Assembly (NCBI RefSeq): GCF_000294655.1
Contig: NZ_CAHP01000020.1
Coordinates: 152,751 to 216,750 of the forward strand
Direction: 5' to 3'
Origin: Magnetospirillum molischianum DSM 120
GTDB lineage: Bacteria; Pseudomonadota; Alphaproteobacteria; Rhodospirillales; Magnetospirillaceae
Length of the DNA stretch: 64,000 nucleotides
Both the position numbers and the translations under genes were made by a program. Under the pieces are notes generated by a model. It ran no database searches, was not told where the DNA came from, and worked only from the letters and a program-made list of their open reading frames with translations. Shown piece after piece: positions 34,164-43,799 of this stretch. Positions within the stretch are counted from its first letter, which is position 1; each line of letters opens with the position of its first letter.

Positions 34164-35390
34164 GTGTCCGTGCCGCTGCTTCGCCCCTTCCCCGGTTTGC
34201 GTCCCGCCGCCGCTTATGCCGCCGAGATGGCCGCCCCGCCTTATGACGTGCTGACTTCGGATGAGGCGCGCGGGCTGGCCGAGGGGCACCCGCACAGCTT
34301 TCTTCATGTCTCGAAGGCCGAGATCGATCTGCCCCCCGACACCGATCCGCATGATCCCGCAGTGTATGCGCGGGCGGCAGCCAATCTGCGGACGATGATC
34401 GAGGCGGGGGCGCTGATCCGCGATCCGGGACCGCGCTACTACGTCTATCGCCTGCGGATGGGCGATCATGTTCAGACCGGCATTGTTGGCGGCGGCTCGG
34501 TCGCCGATTACCGGGCCAATCGTATCCGTCGTCATGAATTCACCCGGCCGGACAAGGAAGATGATCGTGTCCGCCAGATCGAGGCCTGCGAGGCTCAGAC
34601 CGGGCCGGTGCTGCTGGCCCATCCCGACCATCCCGCTGTCGCCGCCGCGATCGCCGCTACCGTCCTCCGCGCCCCCGATGCCGAGGCGGTCACTCCCGAT
34701 GGAGTCGGTCATACCGTGTGGGTGATGAGCGATCCTGGCCGGATCGCTGCCGTGACGCGGGCGTTTCAGACGATGCGGGCGGTCTATATCGCCGATGGCC
34801 ATCACCGTTCGGCCGCCGCCGCCCGGATTGCCGCCGCCCGTCCCGACAGCGATGCTGCACAGTCGTTCCTGGTGGTCAGCTTTCCAATCGCCGAGATGCG
34901 GATTCTCGATTACAACCGAGTGGTAACCGACCTGAACGGGTTGGACCGCGATGGTTTTCTGGCGGCGGTGAGCGATGCCTTCGTCGTCGAGGCGGTCAAG
35001 GGACAAGCCCGTCCTGGCGCCGCCCGGCAGTTCGGTTTGTATCTGGCGGGGCAGTGGTATCTGTTGTCTCCCAAGGCCCCACCGCCCGACGATCCGGTGG
35101 CGCGGCTTGACGTCAGCCTGTTGTCCGATCGCCTGCTCGGTCCGGTTCTCGGCATTCACGATTTGCGCAAGGACAAGCGGATTGATTTCGTCGGCGGACG
35201 GCGCGGCCTGGACGAGTTGGAACGCCGGGTTGAGAGCGGCGAGATGGCGGCGGCTTTCGCCCTGTTCCCGACCTCGATGGCCGATTTGATCGCGGTGGCG
35301 GAGTCTGGTCAGGTGATGCCGCCAAAATCGACTTGGTTCGAGCCAAAACTGGCCGATGGGCTGGTCAGCTATCCCCTGGACGGAGAATGA
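34164..35390 (+). CDS. DUF1015 family protein (SerK/SbnI-like)
   Basis: 408 residues from the GTG at 34164, preferred for GAAAGG about 9 bases upstream and because VPLLRPFPGLRP is the usual family start; an in-frame ATG at 34092 would add 24 unconserved residues in the ssrA promoter. The family signature YIADGHHRSAAAAR is present (about residue 232), as are APPYDVLT and HEFTRPDKEDDR. Some members phosphorylate free serine with ADP; whether this one does is unknown. The stop overlaps the purN start. Confidence 0.85.
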   Translation: MSVPLLRPFPGLRPAAAYAAEMAAPPYDVLTSDEARGLAEGHPHSFLHVSKAEIDLPPDTDPHDPAVYARAAANLRTMIEAGALIRDPGPRYYVYRLRMGDHVQTGIVGGGSVADYRANRIRRHEFTRPDKEDDRVRQIEACEAQTGPVLLAHPDHPAVAAAIAATVLRAPDAEAVTPDGVGHTVWVMSDPGRIAAVTRAFQTMRAVYIADGHHRSAAAARIAAARPDSDAAQSFLVVSFPIAEMRILDYNRVVTDLNGLDRDGFLAAVSDAFVVEAVKGQARPGAARQFGLYLAGQWYLLSPKAPPPDDPVARLDVSLLSDRLLGPVLGIHDLRKDKRIDFVGGRRGLDELERRVESGEMAAAFALFPTSMADLIAVAESGQVMPPKSTWFEPKLADGLVSYPLDGE

Positions 35391-36019
35391 GCGCGGGAAC
35401 GGCGGTGGCTCCGCGTAAAAAAGTCGGCGTTCTGGTCTCGGGGCGGGGCAGCAACCTTCAGGCTCTGCTCGATGCCTGTGCCGATCCAGCATTTCCGGCT
35501 GAAATTGCCTTGGTGATCTCGAATGTCCCCGGCGTCCTGGCGCTGGAGCGGGCGGCGGCCGCTAGGGTGGCGACCGCCGTGATTCCGCATCGCGACTATC
35601 CGACGCGCGAAGCGTTCGATGCCGCGATGGATCGGGTCCTGCGCGCCGCTGGGGTCGAAATCGTCTGTCTGGCCGGGTTCATGCGGCTGTTATCGTCGGA
35701 CTTCGTGGCGGGGTGGCGGGGGGCGATGCTCAACATCCACCCGTCATTGTTGCCTTTGTTCAAGGGGTTGCACACGCATCGCCAAGCCCTTGAGGCTGGT
35801 GTCAAGCTGCATGGCTGCACCGTCCATCTGGTGACGCCCGATCTGGATGACGGGCCGATCCTGGTTCAGGCAGCGGTGCCGGTCCGCGACGACGATGACG
35901 AATGTTGTCTGGCGGCTCGTGTGCTGGAGCAGGAGCACCGGGCTTATCCTTTTGCACTGCGGCTGCTGGCCGAGGGGCGGGTGACGGTCGATGGAAACCG
36001 CGCCCGGATCCGCGAATGA
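35387..36019 (+). CDS. purN: Phosphoribosylglycinamide formyltransferase
   Basis: 210 residues from an ATG overlapping the previous stop (ATGA). Uses 10-formyltetrahydrofolate to formylate GAR in purine synthesis. LVSGRGSNLQALLDA binds the phosphate; the catalytic Asn, His and Asp appear in MLNIHPSLLPLFKGLHTHRQAL and LDDGPILVQ. GVKLHGCTVHLV is typical. The stop overlaps the next gene. purM, its usual partner, is not here. Confidence 0.95.
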   Translation: MSAGTAVAPRKKVGVLVSGRGSNLQALLDACADPAFPAEIALVISNVPGVLALERAAAARVATAVIPHRDYPTREAFDAAMDRVLRAAGVEIVCLAGFMRLLSSDFVAGWRGAMLNIHPSLLPLFKGLHTHRQALEAGVKLHGCTVHLVTPDLDDGPILVQAAVPVRDDDDECCLAARVLEQEHRAYPFALRLLAEGRVTVDGNRARIRE

Positions 36020-37005
36020 CCGCTTCGATCCTGGTCTATGTCGGTACCGATGCGGTTGGCGACGGCCTGATCAAGCTGCCATTTGTCCGCGCCCTTCGTG
36101 CCGCTTATCCCGATGCCCGCATCACCTGGGTTGCCGGTAAGGGAGGGAGCGTTTATGCGGGTATTCTGGCCCCGCTGGTGACCGGGTTAATCGACGAGGT
36201 GATCGACCATGCCGGGATCGGTAGCCGCCCGGTCGAGTTGCTGAGCCGTCCGCTGGGAGGGCGCGGCTTCGATCTGATCCTCGATACCCAGCGCCGGGGT
36301 CTGACCACCCTGATTTTGAAACGGATACGCCACCGCCGTTTCATCTCCGCCGCCGCTGGGTATTGCTTTTCCGATGTTCGCCCGGCCGAGACGGCCAAGC
36401 CGCTCTCGATGGCCGCGCAACTGGCTCGGTTGGTCGAGCTGGCTTCGGGCCGCCCACCTGGGAAAACCGCGCCGCTCCCCATCGATCCCGCCATCGAGGC
36501 CGAGGCCGATCGGCTGCTGCCGCCAGGACCGCGCTATGTCGGTTTCGCCCCCGGTGCCGGTGGGCGTCACAAATGCTGGCCGCTCGATCGTTATCTGGCC
36601 GTCGCGGCAGAGATGGCGAACGAAGGGATGGTCCCTGTGATCTTGCTTGGCCCGGCCGAAAGCGACGATTGGGCGGGATCGATTCGCGCCGCCTTGCCCG
36701 CCGCACGGTTGCCGTTGCAAGAGACCGATCGCCCGACGCCGATGCTGACGATTGCCTTGGGGCGGCGGCTGGCGGCGGCAGTTGCCAATGACAGCGGGAC
36801 CGGCCACATGCTGGCCGCCGCCGATATCCCGCTGCTGTCGCTGTTTGGGCCGACTCCGGCGGACAAATTCGCCCCCGTTACCGCGAAGCCTTTCGTGCTG
36901 CAAGCCCAGGATTTCGGGGCTGCGGCGATGGAGGCCATTCCGGTTGTCGCCGTGACCCAAGCCCTGCGTCGCGCCCTGGTGGACAATACTCAGGTTTGCT
37001 TTTGA
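36016..37005 (+). CDS. Glycosyltransferase family 9 (heptosyltransferase-like)
   Basis: 329 residues from an ATG overlapping the purN stop. GT9 fold: N-terminal LVYVGTDAVGDGLIKLPFVRALRAAYPDARITWVAG, second domain GFAPGAGGRHKCWPLDRY (nucleotide-sugar side), and VANDSGTGHMLAAADIPLLSLFGPT, the family's acceptor motif near the C-terminus. Members add heptose or other sugars to lipopolysaccharide at the inner face of the membrane. The exact sugar is unknown. No other LPS gene lies nearby. Confidence 0.85.
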   Translation: MTASILVYVGTDAVGDGLIKLPFVRALRAAYPDARITWVAGKGGSVYAGILAPLVTGLIDEVIDHAGIGSRPVELLSRPLGGRGFDLILDTQRRGLTTLILKRIRHRRFISAAAGYCFSDVRPAETAKPLSMAAQLARLVELASGRPPGKTAPLPIDPAIEAEADRLLPPGPRYVGFAPGAGGRHKCWPLDRYLAVAAEMANEGMVPVILLGPAESDDWAGSIRAALPAARLPLQETDRPTPMLTIALGRRLAAAVANDSGTGHMLAAADIPLLSLFGPTPADKFAPVTAKPFVLQAQDFGAAAMEAIPVVAVTQALRRALVDNTQVCF

Positions 37006-37062
37006 CCGGAGGGGGGGCTGTCGTTACGATGGCCGCCCCATATCTCACTTCCGAGCGCGGAC

Positions 37063-37587
37063 ATGAACATCAAGGACCACATTCGCGGTGTCCCCGATTT
37101 CCCAAAACCGGGCATCCTTTTCTATGATATATCTACCCTGCTGGCTCATGCCGATGCTTGGCAGGTCGCGATGGGCCGTCTGGCCCGCGATGTCCGGCGC
37201 TATCAGCCCGACGTGTTGGCCGGCATCGAATCCCGAGGCTTTCTGGTTGCCGCGCCGTTGGCGATGAAGCTGGGCTGTGGCTTCGTGATGTTGCGTAAGA
37301 AGGGCAAGCTGCCGGGTAAGACGATCCGGCACGATTACGCTCTGGAATACGGAACCGACTCAATCGAGATCCAGCAGGACGCCATCGCCGAAGGGCAGCG
37401 GGTTGTTGTTCTCGACGATCTCCTCGCCACCGGCGGCACGATGACCGCTGGTATCGAATTGTTGCGCAAGATCGGGGCAGAGGTCACCGGGGCTGCCAGC
37501 ATCGTCGAACTTGCGTTCCTGCCCGGACGTCAGCGCTTGAAGGAACTGGGTGTCCCCTTTACATCTTTGGCATCTTACGACGAGTAA
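37063..37587 (+). CDS. apt: Adenine phosphoribosyltransferase
   Basis: 174 residues. Salvages adenine to AMP with PRPP. N-terminal [18 protein letters not shown] is the APRT opening, [14 protein letters not shown] the base side, [15 protein letters not shown] the flexible hood, and [14 protein letters not shown] the PRPP-binding loop. Stands 58 bases after the glycosyltransferase. Confidence 0.97.
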   Translation: MNIKDHIRGVPDFPKPGILFYDISTLLAHADAWQVAMGRLARDVRRYQPDVLAGIESRGFLVAAPLAMKLGCGFVMLRKKGKLPGKTIRHDYALEYGTDSIEIQQDAIAEGQRVVVLDDLLATGGTMTAGIELLRKIGAEVTGAASIVELAFLPGRQRLKELGVPFTSLASYDE

Positions 37588-37629
37588 GCGGGCAGTACGG
37601 CCCGAACGGCTTCCCCAAGGACTGGTTTG

Positions 37630-39642
37630 ATGGACTTCGCGCTTGTGACGGCGATCGTGGCGGCGTCGGGGGGCTTGGCAGCCGGTGTTGGGGGGAGCTT
37701 GGCCTGGGGGGCGATGCGGCGTCGTGTCGCCGCCCGTCGGCTGGTTCAGGATATGACGGCTGCCATTGAAAATCTTGTCGATGGCGTGGCCCTGTTCGAT
37801 GGCCGGTCGCGTCTGGTGCTCTGTAACAGAGCCTATCGTGTCTTTTTCCGGCCGATCGCCGATCAGATCAAGCCCGGCATTCGTTTCGACGACCTGATGG
37901 CGATTATGGCCCGTGGTTTGGGCCGTGACGAATCGTGGCTGGAAGGCAAACAGGAGAGTTGGCATTCCGGCATCAGCGGTCATGAGGACGAGGTTGCCGA
38001 CGGCCATTGGGTCGGTGTTCACACCTACCCCCTCCAGGACGGCGCTCAACTGCGGGTTTTGCGCGACATTACCCAGCGTCGTCAGGTTCAGGATTCCCTG
38101 GAAAGCACGGTCGCTTGGCTGAAGGGGGTGATGGACACGGTGGGTGATGGCATCATCGCCATAGACGAGTCGGGAACCGTGCTGTCGTTCAACTCCGCTG
38201 CCGAGCGGATTTTCGGCTTCAATGCCGACGAGGTGGTTGGGCGCGGCCTGTCGATGCTGATGCCGGCACCGTTCAACGCTACGCATCAAAACCACATTTC
38301 AACTTATATGCGAACCGGCGTGCGTCGGATCATCGGTGCCGGGCGTGAAGTCCGAGGCATGCGCCGCGATGGCTCGATCTTTCCTCTCGATATCAGCGTT
38401 ACCGAGATGCGTCAGGGCGACATGGTGACCTTCATCGGCGTGTTGCGCGACATTACCCAGCGCAAGCGGTTCGAGACCGCTCTGATCGATGGCGAGGCCC
38501 GTTTCCGTGCCCAGGCCACCCGTTTGCAGGCAATCATCGACAATATGGCCCAGGGTGTTGCGGTGTTTGCATCGGACGATACCCTGATCGCGCTGAACGA
38601 GGCGGCACGGCGGATGCTGGCGCTGCCCTCGGCCCAGATCATGCCCGGCAGCATCGACATCTCGTTGTTCCTGGCGCTGCTGGCGGTACCCGATCCGCAT
38701 GGCGATTCAGAAGAGGTCGTCCGCCTGACGACTGATTTGACCAATAACATCCGCCAGCGGTCGGATTTGGTGTTCGAACATGTCAGCGAACAGGGAACGG
38801 TGATGGAAGTGCGTTCGTCGCCGATGCCGGGCGGCGGTCTGATCCTCAGTTTCACCGACATCACCGACCGTAAACGGACCGAGCAGACCCTGCGCGAGGC
38901 CAAGGAAGCGGCTGAGCGCGGCAATCGGGCTAAGAATACATTTCTGGCCAATATCAGCCATGAATTGCGCACGCCATTGAACGCGATCATCGGCTTTTCC
39001 GAGATGATGAAGCACGAGATTTTCGGCCCGTTGGAACCGGCCAGCTATCGCCCATATCTCGACGACATCCACGACAGCGGCATGCATTTGCTGGAACTGA
39101 TCAACGATATTCTCGACCTGTCAAAGGCCGAGGCCGGAATGACCGATCTGGCCGAAACCCTGGTCGATGTCGGTGGTATTGTGCGCGGCTCGGTGCGGAT
39201 GTTGGCGCGACGGGCGGCGAATGCCGGGCTGACGATCACCCCCGATTTGCCCGAGCGCCTGCCGCTGCTGCTGGCCGACGAGCGACGAATGCGCCAGATC
39301 GTCCTTAACCTGCTATCGAATGCGGTCAAATTCACCGATGACGGCGGGCGCGTCACCATCTCGGCGCGGACGGGCACGGACGGCTTTATTATCGAGGTGA
39401 GCGATTCCGGGATCGGGATGACCCCGGACGAACTGGAGCGGGTGATGGAGCCGTTCGTTCAGGCCGATGCCCGCCTGTCGCGTAAGTATGAGGGCAGCGG
39501 TCTTGGCCTGCCCTTGACCAAGGCCTTGGTCGAAGCCCATGGCGGTTTGCTGACACTGGACAGCGAATCCGGTCGGGGGACTGTCGCCACCGTTGTCTTT
39601 CCCGCCGCGCGTATCGTCGCATCGGACAGCGCCACTCTCTGA
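37630..39642 (+). CDS. PAS-domain sensor histidine kinase
   Basis: 670 residues from the ATG at 37630. One N-terminal membrane helix (about 2-28), then three PAS domains: about 40-150 (with VLCNRAYRVFF), about 160-275 (GIIAIDESGTVLSFNSAAERIFGF, followed by a PAC segment) and about 290-405. HisKA with HELRTPLNAIIGFSEMM (phospho-His at about 443) and HATPase_c with N-box NLLSNAVKFT, DSGIGM and GSGLGLPLTK. No receiver is attached or adjacent, so it is an orphan kinase. The second PAS resembles the FixL type, but no haem-binding histidine can be assigned by eye. Confidence 0.92.
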   Translation: MDFALVTAIVAASGGLAAGVGGSLAWGAMRRRVAARRLVQDMTAAIENLVDGVALFDGRSRLVLCNRAYRVFFRPIADQIKPGIRFDDLMAIMARGLGRDESWLEGKQESWHSGISGHEDEVADGHWVGVHTYPLQDGAQLRVLRDITQRRQVQDSLESTVAWLKGVMDTVGDGIIAIDESGTVLSFNSAAERIFGFNADEVVGRGLSMLMPAPFNATHQNHISTYMRTGVRRIIGAGREVRGMRRDGSIFPLDISVTEMRQGDMVTFIGVLRDITQRKRFETALIDGEARFRAQATRLQAIIDNMAQGVAVFASDDTLIALNEAARRMLALPSAQIMPGSIDISLFLALLAVPDPHGDSEEVVRLTTDLTNNIRQRSDLVFEHVSEQGTVMEVRSSPMPGGGLILSFTDITDRKRTEQTLREAKEAAERGNRAKNTFLANISHELRTPLNAIIGFSEMMKHEIFGPLEPASYRPYLDDIHDSGMHLLELINDILDLSKAEAGMTDLAETLVDVGGIVRGSVRMLARRAANAGLTITPDLPERLPLLLADERRMRQIVLNLLSNAVKFTDDGGRVTISARTGTDGFIIEVSDSGIGMTPDELERVMEPFVQADARLSRKYEGSGLGLPLTKALVEAHGGLLTLDSESGRGTVATVVFPAARIVASDSATL

Positions 39643-39676
39643 TATCGGCCTGCCGTTCTGCGGCAGGCGTCGATGT

Positions 39677-39691
39677 TGATAATCAATCTCA
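39677..39691 (+). promoter_or_regulatory. Fur box upstream of the sigma factor
   Basis: TGATAATCAATCTCA matches the 7-1-7 Fur consensus TGATAATnATTATCA at 12 of 14 positions. It lies 59 bases before the sigma-factor ATG, where bound Fur would block transcription. Confidence 0.7.
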
Positions 39692-39749
39692 ATGTTGTTA
39701 GGGTCACGTCCCTGTTCTGGACGGCGGGCAGCCGTTGTTTGGCGCCTGG

Positions 39750-40274
39750 ATGGACACTAATGTGAAGTACGATAAAGTAAAACTCGACCTTTACGTGAGT
39801 CATCGCTCGGCTTTGGTGGATTACGCTACTCCCATCGTTGGCTGCCGTGCGCGGGCCGAAGATGTCGTGCAGGATTCTTTTCTGCGCTTTTCGAGATGCG
39901 AGCCGGAGGATGGCGCGTTGCGCCAGCCTCTCGCTTATCTGTACCGGGTTGTCCGCAACACCGCTTTGGATTGCGTGCGCCGGGTGTCGGCCGAGGCCCG
40001 ACGCGACGAGGCCCAGGCGGTCGTTTGTGGCTTTGAACCCCTGGCTCCGTCGCCGGAAGAGGTGGCAGTGGGACGCGACCATCTGCGCCGGGTCGAGGCC
40101 GCGCTGTCCGAACTACCCGAACGCACGCGCAAAGCCTTTGAACTGCACCGGTTCGACGGGTTGTCCTTCCTGCAAATCGGGCAGCGTCTGGAGGTCTCTG
40201 CCGCAACGGCTCACCGATTGGTGCGTGATGCCATGGTCCATATGATGCGCCGTTTGCACGATGCCCAGGACTGA
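39750..40274 (+). CDS. FecI-type ECF sigma factor
   Basis: 174 residues from the ATG at 39750 (a TTG at 39735 is possible). Region 2 (AEDVVQDSFLRF, LAYLYRVVRNTALDCVR) and region 4 (LPERTRKAFELHRFDGLSFLQIGQRLEVSAATAHRLVRDAMVHM) of an iron-starvation sigma. It lies 6 bases before the FecR-type gene and downstream of a Fur box, the standard arrangement for cell-surface signalling: ligand binding by the outer receptor is passed via FecR to this sigma, which transcribes the receptor gene. Confidence 0.93.
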   Translation: MDTNVKYDKVKLDLYVSHRSALVDYATPIVGCRARAEDVVQDSFLRFSRCEPEDGALRQPLAYLYRVVRNTALDCVRRVSAEARRDEAQAVVCGFEPLAPSPEEVAVGRDHLRRVEAALSELPERTRKAFELHRFDGLSFLQIGQRLEVSAATAHRLVRDAMVHMMRRLHDAQD

Positions 40275-40280
40275 ACTGTC

Positions 40281-41213
40281 ATGAGCAGCACCGATCATTC
40301 CATTCCCGACAGCATTTTCGAGCAGGCTTCCGACTGGCTGTTCCGTATCCAGGATGCCGATGGAGACGAGGGAACAAAAGCCGCGTTGCAGGTCTGGTTG
40401 GCGGCCGATCCTCGTCATCAGGTCGCATGGCGTCTGGCCTGCCAAGCCTGGAAAGCGGTCGAGACCATCTCCCCGGATGTCGCCGCCTCCCCCCGATGTC
40501 CCAGGCGGCTGCGTTATGCCGCTTTGGCTCTCGCTGCCTGTCTGGCGGCGGTCGCGCTGCTCCCATCCCTATATCTTCGATTGCGGTCGGATCTCGTGAC
40601 CATGGCGGGGCAGAGCGAACAAGTGCGATTCGATGACGGCTCTCGTGTCGTTCTGGGAGGAGACAGTGCGGTCAGTCACCAGTTTTCCGCCAATGATCGT
40701 TCTGTTTCGCTGTTGCGCGGAGAAGCCTTTTTCGAGGTAACGCCGGATCGAACCCGTCCGTTCGTGGTTCGCGGGGATGGGGTGACGGTGACCGTTACCG
40801 GAACCGCTTTTGGGGTGGATTTAGGGAAAGAAACGACATCGGTCGCGGTGGCCCAAGGATCTGTGATCGTCGGTTACCACGGGGAGGAAATCCGGCTGGT
40901 TCCCGGTCAGAAAGTTGCAATCGATCTGGTGTCAGGGGAGGTTCGGCATCGCCCGATCGATCCCGCCGACGTGGCGGCGTGGCGGCGGGGCCGTCTGGTC
41001 GTCGGCGATCAGACATTGTCGGCCGTGGTCGATTCGATCCGTCGCCACTATTCCGGCTTCATTCTCCTCACCGATTCCGCTCTGGGCGGTCATCGCGTCA
41101 CCGGCATCTACGATCTTGGCAATCCCGAGCGGGCGTTGCGTGCCCTGGTCAGTCCCTATGGCGGCACCGTCCGGCGGCTGACTCCTTATCTGCTGATGGT
41201 GTCTGCCTCCTGA
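40281..41213 (+). CDS. FecR-type anti-sigma/transmembrane signal transducer
   Basis: 310 residues. A cytoplasmic N-terminal DUF4880-type domain (about 1-75, with FEQASDWLFRIQDADGDEGTKAALQVWLAADPRHQVAWRLACQAW), one membrane helix (about 80-98), the periplasmic FecR domain (about 110-215: VRFDDGSRVVLGGDSAV, RGEAFFEV, FVVRGDGVTVTVTGTAFGVD) and a C-terminal STN-like segment (about 240-308). It contacts the receptor's signalling domain outside and holds or activates the sigma factor inside. Confidence 0.93.
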   Translation: MSSTDHSIPDSIFEQASDWLFRIQDADGDEGTKAALQVWLAADPRHQVAWRLACQAWKAVETISPDVAASPRCPRRLRYAALALAACLAAVALLPSLYLRLRSDLVTMAGQSEQVRFDDGSRVVLGGDSAVSHQFSANDRSVSLLRGEAFFEVTPDRTRPFVVRGDGVTVTVTGTAFGVDLGKETTSVAVAQGSVIVGYHGEEIRLVPGQKVAIDLVSGEVRHRPIDPADVAAWRRGRLVVGDQTLSAVVDSIRRHYSGFILLTDSALGGHRVTGIYDLGNPERALRALVSPYGGTVRRLTPYLLMVSAS

Positions 41214-41317
41214 AATAATTTTCTCTGCCATGAAACGAAAGCGGCCTCAGCTTCGTCACCTCCTCGAACAATGCGATTGCTTCGCACTATCGACTGCGGC
41301 AGGAGAGGGGACCGAGC

Positions 41318-43717
41318 GTGGTTCAGGTGATTCAGGGAATGTTTCGGGGCATGTTAATGGCCAGTACGGCGCTGGCGGTCCTGAATGTTAGCGCCGCATA
41401 CGCGGCGGAGGCGGGGGGACGGCAGCAGATCGCCCAGGCGAGCGAGAGTGTGGATTTCAATATCGCAGCCCAGTCCCTTGACGCCGCCGTGATGGCTTTT
41501 GGCCGCCAGTCCGGCTGGCAAATATCGGTCGATCAGGCCACTTTGGCCGGGCGTTCCAGTCCCGGCGTGTCCGGGCGCATGACGGCCAAGCAAGCGTTGG
41601 TCCGGTTGTTGAGCGGGACGGGCGTGGTCTGGCGGATGACCGACAGCCGGACGGCGGTGCTGGAGAGCACGTCCTCTGACGGAGCCATGACCTTGGACCC
41701 GGTGACGGTGGAAGGCGCGACCCAGACGGCCGAAAATGCGTATGGTCCGATTCAGGGCTATGTCGCCAAACGCACGGCCACCGCCACCAAGACCGACACG
41801 CCCATTCTCGAAACGCCACAGAGCATCAGCGTGATTGGCGCGGAAGAGATGCGGACGCGCAATGTCCAGACCTTGGAAGACGCCATCAAATACACTCCGG
41901 GCGTCAATCTGAGCTATGGAGCGACCGGCGATACGCGAAGCTCCTGGTACAGCATGAGGGGCTTCCCCGTCACCACCACGTTCTACCGCGACGGCATGAA
42001 AGTCAGCGGTCAAAGCTGGCAGAAAATCGACTCAGCCCTGCTGGAGCGTGTCGAGGTCCTGCGCGGTCCCGCCTCGGTTCTTTATGGGCAGAACGAACCC
42101 GGCGGCCTCGTCAATGCCGTCAGCAAGCGTCCGCAGGAAACCCAGGCGGGCGAAGCGTCGGTCGAATACGGCTCTTTCGATTGGAAGCGGGCCGATGCCG
42201 ATATCACTGGGCCGTTGGACGCGAAGAAGCAGTGGCTGTATCGGCTCAACGCGGCGATGCAGGATAGCGACGGCTTGAATGGGATCGATCACGACCGGAA
42301 CGACCGCAAGCTGTTCGCGCCCTCGTTGACCTGGAAGCCGGTGGAGGGCAGCTTCGTCACCCTGTCCGCCGTCTATCAGGAAGACGACAGTCGGGGGTGG
42401 TGGCCGCGCATGAGCTATCGCACGGCGGCGGGACGGTCCAATCCGTCCACCTATCTGGGCGAACCGGATTACGACAGCTATCACCAGGAACAAAAACATC
42501 TGACCGTTCAGGCTGAACACGCGGTCGATGAGACGCTTAAGTTCAGCGTGGCCGCACGCTATTCCAACCTCGAACTGGATTATCGCCAGACATGGCCCGG
42601 CAGCGTTCAGGCCGATGGCAAGACGATCAGTCGCGGCAATTATGCCTATAAACAGGATGCTAACGTTTATACGCTGGATACCCGTGTCGAGAAGAAGCTG
42701 TCTCTATTTTCGACCAAGCATACCCTGTTGGGGGGTGTCGATTACCTGTATCAGGATCGGGACGAACTATTCGGCTCGGCGAGCGACAATGGAATCAGCC
42801 TGTTCAATCCGGTCTACGGCAATCACAGCGTGGCGACCGCGAACTCTTTCAGTAAAGGCGATATCCGCTCGCCCGGTCTTTATGCCCAGGATCAGATCGA
42901 GGTCGGAGAGAAATGGGTGTTCCAGATCGGCGGACGCCAGGATCTGGCTGGAACCTCCGGCGGCAGTGGCTACCAGGACACGTTCACCGGCCGGTTGGGC
43001 GTGGCTTATAAGACGGGGTTTGGGCTGGTGCCTTATGCCAGTTACGCCGAATCCTTCGAGCCGCAATCCGGCAGTGGCTGGGGTGGCGCAAAATTCGAAC
43101 CCACCACCGGACGCCAGTACGAGATCGGTGTGAAGTACGAGCCGCCGGGCACGAATCTTATGGCAACCGTGGCGCTGTTCGATCTGGTTAAGCAGAATGT
43201 TCTGACCCAGGACCCGGATGCGAGCCACTTCTGCAACGGCAGCCGATGCGATGTGCAAACTGGTGAAGTGACCTCGCGCGGGGTTGAGGTCGGCTTGACC
43301 ATGGGGTTGGCCGATGGGCTGAAGGCCATCGCCTCTTACAGCTATAATCCGGTTGAGATCACCAAAAGCACCGTTCCCGGTGCAGTCGGACGTCAGCAGG
43401 CCGATACCCCCATTCATACCGCGTCGTTGTGGACGGATTACACGGTCCAGGAGGGGCATCTTGCCGGTTTGGGATTTGGTGGTGGCCTACGCTTTGTCGG
43501 CCGGACCACAAGTTCGGCAGGAGACATGTCAACCGCGCCGCAGCTTATCGACGAAGCCATGGTTCGCTATGACGTCGAGGATTGGCGCGTATCGATGAAT
43601 GTAAAGAACTTGTTTGACAGGCAGGTTGAATATAGTTGCAGCAAAGATACTAACGGAGAGAGTTGTTATCTGAACGAGCCGTTAACCGTCACTGCCCGGT
43701 TGGCGCGGAAATTCTGA
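41318..43717 (+). CDS. TonB-dependent siderophore receptor with STN signalling domain
   Basis: 799 residues from a GTG with GGAGAGGGG 7 bases upstream. Signal peptide to about AAYAAEAGG, STN domain at about 45-120 (FNIAAQSLDAAVMAFGRQSGWQISVD), plug with ETPQSISVIGAEEMRTRNVQTLEDAIKYTPGV, and a barrel of about 22 strands ending in TARLARKF with a terminal Phe. The STN domain and FecIR neighbours mark it as a transducing receptor, FecA/FpvA type. The plug wording is that of the FhuA/FpvA siderophore group; the specific siderophore cannot be named. Confidence 0.94.
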   Translation: MVQVIQGMFRGMLMASTALAVLNVSAAYAAEAGGRQQIAQASESVDFNIAAQSLDAAVMAFGRQSGWQISVDQATLAGRSSPGVSGRMTAKQALVRLLSGTGVVWRMTDSRTAVLESTSSDGAMTLDPVTVEGATQTAENAYGPIQGYVAKRTATATKTDTPILETPQSISVIGAEEMRTRNVQTLEDAIKYTPGVNLSYGATGDTRSSWYSMRGFPVTTTFYRDGMKVSGQSWQKIDSALLERVEVLRGPASVLYGQNEPGGLVNAVSKRPQETQAGEASVEYGSFDWKRADADITGPLDAKKQWLYRLNAAMQDSDGLNGIDHDRNDRKLFAPSLTWKPVEGSFVTLSAVYQEDDSRGWWPRMSYRTAAGRSNPSTYLGEPDYDSYHQEQKHLTVQAEHAVDETLKFSVAARYSNLELDYRQTWPGSVQADGKTISRGNYAYKQDANVYTLDTRVEKKLSLFSTKHTLLGGVDYLYQDRDELFGSASDNGISLFNPVYGNHSVATANSFSKGDIRSPGLYAQDQIEVGEKWVFQIGGRQDLAGTSGGSGYQDTFTGRLGVAYKTGFGLVPYASYAESFEPQSGSGWGGAKFEPTTGRQYEIGVKYEPPGTNLMATVALFDLVKQNVLTQDPDASHFCNGSRCDVQTGEVTSRGVEVGLTMGLADGLKAIASYSYNPVEITKSTVPGAVGRQQADTPIHTASLWTDYTVQEGHLAGLGFGGGLRFVGRTTSSAGDMSTAPQLIDEAMVRYDVEDWRVSMNVKNLFDRQVEYSCSKDTNGESCYLNEPLTVTARLARKF

Positions 43718-43725
43718 TGCAGATG

Positions 43726-43748
43726 CCGGGGTGGCGATGTCACCCCGG
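43726..43748 (+). terminator. Terminator after the receptor gene
   Basis: Stem CCGGGGTG/CACCCCGG with a 7-base loop followed by ACTTTTCG, 9 bases after the receptor stop. It may reduce read-through into the PepSY cassette. Confidence 0.6.
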
Positions 43749-43799
43749 ACTTTTCGTGTGGAAAATCAACATGACCGAATTTAAGCTCAGGGTAATTCC

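Noticed and set aside
34044-35492. 482-codon minus-strand frame opposite DUF1015
   Set aside because: It reads through the ssrA promoter and the reverse of a well-supported gene; composition is shadow-like.
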